Origin: Candidatus Bipolaricaulota bacterium
GTDB taxonomy: Bacteria; Bipolaricaulota; Bipolaricaulia; UBA7950; UBA9294
Assembly (NCBI GenBank): GCA_021163015.1
Contig: JAGGXO010000118.1
Span: forward strand, 1 to 11,094
Direction of reading: 5' to 3'
Length of the DNA stretch: 11,094 bases
Below are positions 1 to 5,064 of this stretch, in pieces. The translations under genes were made by a program, and so were the position numbers. The number at the start of each line of letters is the position of its first letter. Within the stretch, counting starts at the first letter, position 1. The notes under the pieces were generated by a model. The model saw only the letters and a program-made list of their open reading frames with translations, did not search any database and was not told the origin of the DNA.

Positions 1-45
1 AGCCGAAGAATGGATACCATGCTCGATGCGAACGGTCTAGGGCGC

Positions 46-51
46 TATAAT
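46..51 (+). promoter_or_regulatory. -10 promoter box of the GAF gene, probably leaderless
   Basis: A perfect TATAAT lies seven bases before the ATG at 59, so transcription would be expected to begin at about 57-59, at or next to the start codon. No Shine-Dalgarno sequence precedes that ATG, and an in-frame TAG at 38-40 rules out an upstream start. The -35 region is poor: with a 17-bp spacer it would be TCGATG at 23-28, matching the consensus at about three of six positions. The box is seen directly; leaderless transcription is inferred. Confidence 0.5.
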
Positions 52-58
52 CCCTCAC

Positions 59-505
59 ATGGATACGCTTATTGAATCGTTGAGAGGAAAAATCGCCAAA
101 GCTCCCTCCTTTGCTGCGGCGTGCGAGGTCACCGTGCGTGAACTGCGCCGCCTTGTACGCAAATTCGATTGGGTGGGAATCTACATGCGCCAGGGTGAGG
201 AACTCGTGCTTGCCGCATGGGACGGCCCGGAGGCGACACAGCATGTGCGTATCCCAGTGGGGCAGGGGATCTGTGGCCTCGCTGCGCGCACAGGGAAGAC
301 GGTGGTTGTCGCTGATGTAAACGCCGATCCACGCTACCTTGCCTGCTTCCCGCAGACGCGCTCGGAGATCGTCGTGCCGATCTACGCCGGAGATGATGTG
401 ATCGGCGAGATCGATATCGATAGCGACAAAGCCAGCGCCTTCACGGATGAGGATCGGCAGGTCCTGGAAAGTACTTCAGCACTGCTGGCGAACCTACTAC
501 CATAG
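59..505 (+). CDS. GAF-domain protein, free methionine-(R)-sulfoxide reductase-like
   Basis: This 148-residue protein is essentially one GAF domain, the usual size for the fRMsr family, which reduces free methionine-(R)-sulfoxide in the cytoplasm. The family pattern is visible: IPVGQGICG at 65-73, DVNADPRYLAC at 86-96, SEIVVP at 102-107 and GEIDIDSD at 116-123. Cys96 corresponds to the catalytic cysteine (Cys118 in E. coli) and Cys72 to one resolving cysteine (Cys94). The other resolving cysteine (Cys84 in E. coli) is missing; the region holds Thr60 and no Cys. Glu103 and Asp119/Asp121 match the substrate-binding acids of the family. Catalysis through two cysteines is plausible, but the protein could instead be a GAF ligand sensor. 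The ATG at 59 is the first start after an in-frame stop. A weak CGCC/GGCG stem followed by TTT lies at 509-539, after the gene. Confidence 0.8.
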   Translation: MDTLIESLRGKIAKAPSFAAACEVTVRELRRLVRKFDWVGIYMRQGEELVLAAWDGPEATQHVRIPVGQGICGLAARTGKTVVVADVNADPRYLACFPQTRSEIVVPIYAGDDVIGEIDIDSDKASAFTDEDRQVLESTSALLANLLP

Positions 506-537
506 TACGCCAAGATACGGCAGCAAGCTTGCGGCGT

Positions 538-567
538 TTGCTCTGCGAGGGCATCGAGCACTAGAAT
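538..567 (+). promoter_or_regulatory. Candidate promoter for the MntA-HepT remnant
   Basis: TAGAAT at 562-567 matches the -10 consensus at five of six positions. TTGCTC at 538-543 is a weak -35 box, 18 bp upstream. The pair lies 21 bases before the ATG at 589, which also has a good Shine-Dalgarno stretch (GGGGAGAAGGA at 578-588). The old toxin-antitoxin unit may therefore still be transcribed. This rests on motif matching only. Confidence 0.35.
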
Positions 568-588
568 CATGGTGTCAGGGGAGAAGGA

Positions 589-967
589 ATGAACGAGAGA
601 GACGCTGTTATGATGAAGCTGCGCGGCTTTTTTACCGAAGCCACGCAGGCACTTCCCATTCTGCTTGCGTATCTCTTCGGCTCGCGTGCAAAGGGAGGGT
701 CAGGCGCCGATCGAGTTTGTCTACAATGTGATTGCTGCCAGGCAGCCCGTCTATGAAAAGACCTTCGCGACGAGGGTGGAATTCGAAGCAGACACGATGA
801 GTATGTATTTCGACCAGCTACCTGTTCTGCGGGCGCGACGCAGGGAGCTGTTGCAGGAGACATGTGAGGATTATGAACGAGGAGTTCAACGGTATCGAGA
901 GGCGCTTGGAGCGACTGAAAGGATGCTTGCGAAAACTCGAGCCGCTAAGGACAAAGCCGAGGGATGA
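589..967 (+). pseudogene. mntA: Broken MntA-type nucleotidyltransferase antitoxin
   Basis: MntA antitoxins are minimal nucleotidyltransferases that inactivate their HEPN partner by AMPylating a tyrosine. The start is convincing: ATG 589 with GGGGAGAAGGA upstream. This frame reads through the signature LFGSRAKGGSGAD (GSRAKG codons at 679-696) and then dies at TGA 754-756. The typical C-terminal part (APIEFVYNVIAARQPVYEK, then EFEADTMSMYFDQLPVLRAR) lies in the next frame from about 704 and runs to TGA 965-967. The part expected between them, including the catalytic DxD of GSX10DXD and roughly 45 residues, is absent. The break is at about 700-712 and changes frame, so this is an internal deletion, not a simple read error. 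The second frame overlaps the HEPN start by 95 bases, longer than usual for such pairs, so its end may also have drifted. It cannot encode an active transferase. Family assignment rests on motifs and on the HEPN partner next door. Confidence 0.75.
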
Positions 968-1300
968 ATTCGAGACCGATCCCTACCTCAAGGATATCGT
1001 GGAAGGAATCTCGAGGTTGCAGCCCAGGCTTGCATCGACATTGCTAACCGGATAATCACTGTGGAAGGTCTGGAAAAACCGAGTGATGCCTACGGAGCGA
1101 TAGAAGCGTTGCGAGAGGCGGAAGTGCTTTCCGTCGACCTTGCACATCGTCTCGCTCCTGATGCCGGTTTCCGCAACATCCTTGTTCACGAGTATCTGGA
1201 AATAGATTGGACCGAGGTACTGAAGAAGTTGCAGCGCCTGGAAGGCTTTCATAAGTTCGCAGAGCATGTCGTGGAATGGATGGTAAATAGGTCCGTTTAG
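873..1300 (+). pseudogene. hepT: Frameshifted HepT-type HEPN toxin
   Basis: HepT toxins are small all-helical HEPN RNases paired with MntA. The first part, from ATG 873 (GAGG at 866-869 upstream), reads MNEEFNGIERRLERLKGCLR and continues to DPYLKDIVE, a typical HepT N-terminus. That frame then leaves the family pattern and stops at 1055. From 1010 another frame continues correctly: LEVAAQACIDIANRIITVEG, then RNILVHEYLEID, ending at TAG 1298-1300. Loss of one base in the GAAGGAAT stretch at about 1001-1008 explains the switch, since GAAAGGAAT would restore an unbroken reading of about 142 residues. The active-site RX4HXY motif is intact: Arg codon 1172-1174, His 1187-1189, Tyr 1193-1195. The Tyr is the known AMPylation target in MntA-HepT pairs. 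A one-base assembly or sequencing error is possible, but the damaged mntA beside it favours real decay. An internal GTG at 1061 opens a 79-codon piece with the motif; I see no evidence that it is translated. Confidence 0.8.
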
Positions 1301-1481
1301 CGGCCCGGTTCGTTATCATTCTGAGCGGGTAACTTGACCTTCCTATCTGCTTGGAATGGGCAACGAAATACCAACCCATAAACAATGAGTGCCATTCTCT
1401 CGCCTGCCTGCTATCGCTTACTCAAGACACAGTGACCGCAAGAAGTGCTCTATCTCTTGCTTCTTTCATCTCGACACTTAC

Positions 1482-1519
1482 CTCTGCGCTCTGCGGGAGA
1501 ATACTTTTGCTTCTCTGCG
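1482..1519. repeat. CTCTGCG (minus strand CGCAGAG) repeat cluster
   Basis: CTCTGCG occurs three times, at 1482-1488, 1489-1495 (tandem) and 1513-1519. On the minus strand this reads as CGCAGAG units separated by purine-rich spacers. From memory, similar degenerate CGCAGAG-type stretches occur in intergenic DNA of many environmental bacteria and give rise to spurious ORFs. Whether this one is part of a dispersed family in this genome cannot be judged from one window. Confidence 0.45.
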
Positions 1520-1615
1520 AGAGTCTTGGCACTTCACCCGTTCTCTTTGGCTACCCACTCGAAACGACAAGGAGCCAATGAAATTCCCTTGTGGAGTCCT
1601 ACGTGTGGCGAGCAA

Positions 1616-1636
1616 CGTCGCAGATGAGCTGCGACG
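1616..1636. other. Perfect 8-bp inverted repeat with 5-base loop
   Basis: CGTCGCAG at 1616-1623 and CTGCGACG at 1629-1636 are exact reverse complements around the loop ATGAG. No U-tract follows on either strand, so it is not a classical terminator. It could be part of a structured RNA, a protein-binding site or repeat debris. Confidence 0.5.
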
Positions 1637-1700
1637 CTACGTAAGCCCGTCATTATCACGTTTCTCATAGCTCAGGGCCTTGCCTGCCTTGCAGAGCCCT

Positions 1701-1725
1701 ACGTCGCGGGAGTACCCGACGTTTT
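1701..1725 (+). terminator. Terminator-like hairpin between convergent genes
   Basis: ACGTCG (1701-1706) pairs with CGACGT (1717-1722). The stem continues as GG/CC after one bulged C and closes a GAGTA loop, and TTTT follows at 1722-1725. In the plus direction this resembles a weak intrinsic terminator, suitable for ending rightward transcription before it meets tatD. On the minus strand no T-run follows, so it is not an obvious terminator for the tatD operon. The U-tract is short. Confidence 0.4.
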
Positions 1726-1736
1726 CGGTACCTAAA

Positions 1737-2504
1737 TCATATGCCAAATAGCTGCCGAGCGTTCTGAGTGGTGATCACTGCTACTTGTTCTGGAGAAATG
1801 CCTTTCAGTCGGGCGATCTCCTCTGCAACGTAGCGAACGTAGACAGGTTCGTTCCGCTTTCCGCGGTACGGAACAGGGGTCAGGTAGGGAGAGTCAGTCT
1901 CGAGGAGAATCCTATCGAGCGGGATCTGGCTTACCGCATCGCGAAGGATGTCGTTTTTCTTGAACGTGAGTGGCCCGCCGATTCCAAGATAGAGACCGAG
2001 TTTCAGGAACTCGCGTGCCAGATCGATATCCCCGAAGAAGGAGTGGATCACTCCACGTTTCGGCCGGTGTCTGCGCAGTATGGCGAGCATGTCTTTGGTC
2101 GATTCGCGATTATGGATTATCACCGGGAGATCAAGCTCGTTTGCCAGTTCTATCTGCTCAACAAACGCATCCCGCTGCACAGAACGTGGGGAGAGATCAC
2201 GGTAGTAGTCGAGCCCGATCTCGCCTATCGCGACGACCTTGGGATCAGTGGCAAGCTCGCGCAATCGCTTCTCAACCTGAGCGTTGAATGTTCTTGCCTC
2301 GTGCGGATGGATTCCCACCCCGGCCCAGATGAACTTGTGATGCTGGGCAAGCTTCAGCGCCGCCTCGCTCGATTCAAGATCTACGCCAACGGTGATCACG
2401 CCGATTCTCTCGGCGAACGTGCGCGCAATTAACGCTGCGCGATCATCGCTGTAATCACTGGAATCGAGGTGAGCGTGTGTGTCTATCAGTTCAAGCTCAG
2501 GCAT
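1737..2504 (-). CDS. tatD: TatD family metal-dependent deoxyribonuclease
   Basis: This 255-residue protein belongs to the TatD family of Mg-dependent 3'-5' DNases of the amidohydrolase (TIM-barrel) superfamily, linked to DNA repair and DNA turnover in the cytoplasm. The metal-site motifs come in the usual order: IDTHAHLD near the N-terminus, GVGIHPHEA, AIGEIGLDYYR (metal-bridging Glu), VIIHNRES, GVIHSFFG and LLETDSPYLTP (Asp ligand), then the typical PYRGKRNEP. An upstream in-frame start at 2585 would add 27 residues unlike the family. The ATG at 2504 is preferred because the match begins at MPELELIDTHAHLD and AGGAG lies six bases upstream. The start overlaps the stop of the NAD(P)HX repair gene by 8 bp, which indicates translational coupling. 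All key residues are present and the length is normal. Confidence 0.95.
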   Translation of the reverse strand: MPELELIDTHAHLDSSDYSDDRAALIARTFAERIGVITVGVDLESSEAALKLAQHHKFIWAGVGIHPHEARTFNAQVEKRLRELATDPKVVAIGEIGLDYYRDLSPRSVQRDAFVEQIELANELDLPVIIHNRESTKDMLAILRRHRPKRGVIHSFFGDIDLAREFLKLGLYLGIGGPLTFKKNDILRDAVSQIPLDRILLETDSPYLTPVPYRGKRNEPVYVRYVAEEIARLKGISPEQVAVITTQNARQLFGI

Positions 2505-4026
2505 CCTCCAGCTCCTTGATTGCCTGCGGGAGAGCTTCGAGCAGATCGCTGGGGATGATCGATCGTTCCGAGTGGTCACGAGCAAGGTAATCGGCGGTAT
2601 ATCCGTGCATGTATGCTCCCAGTATCGCAGCGTCGCGCATAGGGGCGCCCCCTGCGAGGAGCCCGGCGATGATCCCGGTCAGCACGTCTCCGCTTCCGCC
2701 CGTTGCAAGACCGGTATTCCCGGTCGGGTTAAGGAAGACATCGCCCTTCGGCGTTCCGATCGCGGTCGGGCTGCCTTTGAGCAGGAGGACAGCATTGTGC
2801 TCCCGAGCAAAGGCACGCGCAATTTCGATCCGCTCTGCATCGATTTCGCCAGCAGGACGCTCGATCAGGCGGCTCATCTCTCCAGGATGAGGAGTGAGGA
2901 TTGCATGACCGGCGGTCAGAGTCAGGGTTTCATGATCCAGAGCGAAGAGGCCATCAGCATCGATCACAAGCGGCGATTTAACTTCCGCGATCAGCGCGCA
3001 CACGAACGCTCCGGTATCGCCAGCTCGCGCCAGCCCCGGACCGAGGGCGAGAACGTCCGCCCTAACAAGGTGATCTCGAAGTGGAGCGAGGGAGTCTTGT
3101 GTAAGGTGTCCTTCTCTTTCGGGCAACCCGATGGTGATCGCTTCGGGAAGGGCAGTGGCAATGATCGCCTGAATCGAACGGGGACAGGCAATAGTAACTA
3201 ACCCTGCTCCGGCACGCAGCGCTCCCGCGGCAGTGAGGATCGCCGCTCCACTCATCCCGAGCGATCCAGCAACGACCAATGCGCGCCCGAACGTTCCCTT
3301 ATGCCCGTCAGGGCGACGTGCAGGCAAGTGATCAGCTATCCACGACTTCTCCACCACGCACGCGATCGGCGTCACGGTCTTCCACAGATCATCCGTATAG
3401 CCTACCTGGACAAACACGACTTCTCCGCAGTAGCTGCGCGAGGGATAGAGGAGGTGCGCCGGTTTGTACGCGGCCATGCACACCGTGAGATCGGCATTGA
3501 TCGCCTCGCCGATGATCCCACCGGAGTCTGAAGAAAGCCCTGAAGGCAGATCGACCGCTACTCGAAACAGATCAGCAGCATTAATCGCCCTTACAGCTTC
3601 GAGGTACTTACCCGAGAGCGGGCGATCGACCCCGATCCCAAGCAGCCCGTCGATTGCATAATCGGCAGTGACGAGGGCCTGATTCAACTCATCAAGGTCA
3701 TCATCAAGCACGCTCAGCCTTCCGGGAAATCGCTCATTGAGGAGCTTCGCCTTCTCACGCGTTGTTGGGATAAGCGCATCAATAGCAGACAAGGTGAACG
3801 CTCGTACACGATAGCCCCGTTCACTGAGAACACGCGCAGCGACAAGGGCATCACCACCGTTTCCGCCCTTCCCTGCGATGACTACGCTGTTCTTGCCGTG
3901 AGATCTGCGCATAACCGCTTCCGCCACACCGCGTCCGGCGTTCTCCATCAGATCTCCGGCGGGGATTCCAGCCTCCACCGCCGCCTTGTCAAGTGCCTTG
4001 ATCTGAGCTGCACTTACCACGTTCAT
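2497..4026 (-). CDS. nnr: Bifunctional NAD(P)HX epimerase / ADP-dependent NAD(P)HX dehydratase
   Basis: This 509-residue fusion repairs hydrated NADH and NADPH. The N-terminal YjeF_N domain (about 1-215) interconverts the R and S epimers, and shows AGKGGNGGDA at 51-60 and VDLPSG at 158-163. The C-terminal ribokinase-like domain (about 235-509) dehydrates S-NAD(P)HX with ADP. It shows HKGTFGRALVVAGS from 242, LALGPGL at 326-332, VIDADG at 354-359, TPHPGEM at 378-384, LLKG at 415-418 and NTGLATGGSGDVLTG at 437-451, with Asp447 the likely catalytic residue. GGGGGAG five bases before the ATG supports the start. It is the first gene of a two-gene leftward unit with tatD. Both halves look complete and the length is typical of the fused bacterial form. 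Confidence 0.96.
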   Translation of the reverse strand: MNVVSAAQIKALDKAAVEAGIPAGDLMENAGRGVAEAVMRRSHGKNSVVIAGKGGNGGDALVAARVLSERGYRVRAFTLSAIDALIPTTREKAKLLNERFPGRLSVLDDDLDELNQALVTADYAIDGLLGIGVDRPLSGKYLEAVRAINAADLFRVAVDLPSGLSSDSGGIIGEAINADLTVCMAAYKPAHLLYPSRSYCGEVVFVQVGYTDDLWKTVTPIACVVEKSWIADHLPARRPDGHKGTFGRALVVAGSLGMSGAAILTAAGALRAGAGLVTIACPRSIQAIIATALPEAITIGLPEREGHLTQDSLAPLRDHLVRADVLALGPGLARAGDTGAFVCALIAEVKSPLVIDADGLFALDHETLTLTAGHAILTPHPGEMSRLIERPAGEIDAERIEIARAFAREHNAVLLLKGSPTAIGTPKGDVFLNPTGNTGLATGGSGDVLTGIIAGLLAGGAPMRDAAILGAYMHGYTADYLARDHSERSIIPSDLLEALPQAIKELEDA

Positions 4027-4044
4027 CGTGCTCCCCCTTTTGCT

Positions 4045-4116
4045 ATTGAGCGATTGAGTAATCGGGCAATTTAGTGATTGAATGATTCAGCAGTTAAATC
4101 ACTGAGCGATCGCTTA
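4045..4116 (+). repeat. Degenerate 8-bp tandem repeat (consensus near ATTGAGYG)
   Basis: Nine successive octamers stay in register: ATTGAGCG, ATTGAGTA, ATCGGGCA, ATTTAGTG, ATTGAATG, ATTCAGCA, GTTAAATC, ACTGAGCG and ATCGCTTA. The first six and the eighth fit the consensus best. The array fills most of the 105-bp gap between the NAD(P)HX repair gene and miaA. AGTGATT (4073-4079) and AATCACT (4097-4103) inside it can pair. I know no formal name for this family; a role in transcription cannot be told from sequence. Confidence 0.6.
4068..4097 (-). promoter_or_regulatory. Possible weak promoter for nnr-tatD
   Basis: On the minus strand TTAACT (4097-4092, four of six matches to the -35 consensus) is followed after 18 bp by TAAATT (4073-4068, four of six to the -10). 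It lies about 41 bases upstream of the nnr start. It falls inside the octamer repeat, whose AT-rich units could produce such matches by chance. The alternative is read-through from the miaA operon, as no clear terminator separates them. Confidence 0.2.
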
Positions 4117-4131
4117 CACCAGTAACACCTT

Positions 4132-5064
4132 TCATCTCTTCAATCTGCCGATCTCCCGATCACTAAATCGATCAATCTCCTTTGCCACTTCCTGTGGCGA
4201 TCTTCCTGTGACATCGATCCAGGTGACAGATGAATTGCGCTTGAACCACGCCATCTGGCGGCGAGCAAGGGACCATGTGTTGTTGATCAACCGCTCTTCA
4301 AGATCTTGACGTGAGATCTGCCCATCAAGGAAGGCCGCTGTCTCGGGGATGCCTATTGTGCGGTATGCCTGGTGCTGCGGGGACAATCCCTGAGCGCGCA
4401 AGGATCGTACTTCGTCGATCAATCCATTTGCTAGCATCTCACGAACACGAGCTGCGATAGCCTGACGGTGCGCTTCGCGTTCCATCTTAAGGCCGAAAAC
4501 GGCGAAATCGAGCGGAAGAGGTGTTGCTTCCTTCTGCAGATCGCTAATCGGCTGTCCTGTGATCGTGTGCACCTCCAGTGCGCGCACGATGCGCAGCCTA
4601 TCGTTTGCGTGAATTCGAACCGCCGCCTCCGGATCGACCTTCTGCAATCGTGCATACAGCTCATCCGACGGCTCACGCAGTAGCGCTTGGCGAAGTTCGT
4701 GATCGGCGCTTGGACCAGTGAAGATTCCGCGTAGGATCGCGCGCAAGTAAAGCGTTCCACCACCAACGATGATCGGCAAGTGCCCACGGGATTCGATCTC
4801 TGAAATCAGCGCCTCAACATCACTTCGAAATGTCATCGCATCGTATTTGCCCGTCAGTGGAACGACATCGATCAGGTGATGGGGAATACCCCGGCGCTGT
4901 TCGATAGACGGCTTGTCCGTAACGATGTCGAGGCCACGGAAGAAGGCACGCGAATCGGCTGAGACAATCTCGCCACCGAGCCTCAAGGCAAGTTCAGTAG
5001 CGACGGAACTCTTTCCGACGGCGGTCGCTCCCAGGATGACGACGACCCTGTCGGCCTGTTTCAA
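4132..5064 (-). CDS. miaA: tRNA dimethylallyltransferase (tRNA A37 isopentenylation)
   Basis: MiaA transfers a dimethylallyl group to N6 of adenine 37 in tRNAs that read codons starting with U. The 310-residue protein shows the P-loop GATAVGKSS at 12-20, SADS at 35-38 with catalytic Asp37, GIPHHLIDVV at 59-68, PIIVGGGTLYLRAIL at 97-111, YRTIGIPE at 234-241 and RRQMAWFKRN at 268-277. The usual GMDIGTAKP reads GLDIVTDKP, a mild divergence. The start is TTG at 5064, directly after the rpoD stop (TAG 5067-5065); no ATG or GTG lies nearby in frame. The last 15 residues (296-310) are encoded by octamer-repeat DNA and lie beyond the conserved core. Last gene of the seven-gene leftward operon. Confidence 0.95.
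   Translation of the reverse strand: MKQADRVVVILGATAVGKSSVATELALRLGGEIVSADSRAFFRGLDIVTDKPSIEQRRGIPHHLIDVVPLTGKYDAMTFRSDVEALISEIESRGHLPIIVGGGTLYLRAILRGIFTGPSADHELRQALLREPSDELYARLQKVDPEAAVRIHANDRLRIVRALEVHTITGQPISDLQKEATPLPLDFAVFGLKMEREAHRQAIAARVREMLANGLIDEVRSLRAQGLSPQHQAYRTIGIPETAAFLDGQISRQDLEERLINNTWSLARRQMAWFKRNSSVTWIDVTGRSPQEVAKEIDRFSDREIGRLKR
4141..4180 (-). repeat. Inverted copies of the 8-bp repeat inside the 3' end of miaA
   Basis: Read on the minus strand in octamer register this stretch gives ATTGATCG, ATTTAGTG, ATCGGGAG, ATCGGCAG, ATTG. The units match those at 4045-4116 but point the other way. ATTTAGTGAT is identical in both patches (plus 4069-4078; minus 4168-4159), so the two arms could pair over a loop of about 80 bases. 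The repeat has been taken into the reading frame as the C-terminal tail of MiaA. Confidence 0.55.

Larger units (their letters stand above)
1301..1736. other. Intergenic region without a convincing gene; several hairpins
   Basis: This 436-bp stretch separates the rightward hepT remnant from the leftward tatD. The short open frames in it resemble no family I recognise. Seen directly: stem ACAAGG/CCTTGT at 1567-1572 and 1587-1592; an 8-bp perfect stem with a 5-base loop at 1616-1636; AGGGC/GCCCT arms at about 1674-1700; and a terminator-like stem at 1701-1722. The left half carries a CTCTGCG repeat cluster and pyrimidine-rich sequence. I recognise no tRNA, riboswitch, RNase P or tmRNA signature on either strand. 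It looks like old intergenic repeat debris with one or more folded elements. Confidence 0.6.

Noticed and set aside
1..75. Tail of an upstream plus-strand gene entering the window
   Set aside because: Short open readings end at 40, 51 and 75, but none can be assigned to a protein from so few codons.
1001..1010. Programmed ribosomal frameshift in hepT
   Set aside because: There is no slippery heptamer or obvious downstream stimulator at GAAGGAATC, and the partner antitoxin is also broken, so decay or read error is simpler.
1351..1670. Overlapping plus-strand open frames in the 1301-1736 gap
   Set aside because: No ribosome sites, no known domain, and the frames run through repeat units and hairpins; treated as non-coding.
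1785..2432. Long plus-strand open frame (215 codons) opposite tatD
   Set aside because: It is a shadow of tatD: no recognisable domain, while the minus strand gives a full TatD protein with all motifs.
2505..2585. N-terminal extension of TatD to a start at 2585
   Set aside because: The extra 27 residues lie deep within nnr and do not resemble TatD; ATG 2504 has a ribosome site and starts the family match.
2479..3201. Plus-strand open frame (240 codons) opposite nnr
   Set aside because: The minus-strand protein has every signature of both NAD(P)HX repair domains; the plus-strand reading resembles nothing.
4106..4113. GCGATCGC, identical to the cyanobacterial HIP1 palindrome
   Set aside because: A single copy at the edge of the octamer repeat; nothing else here suggests a cyanobacterium, so coincidence is likely.
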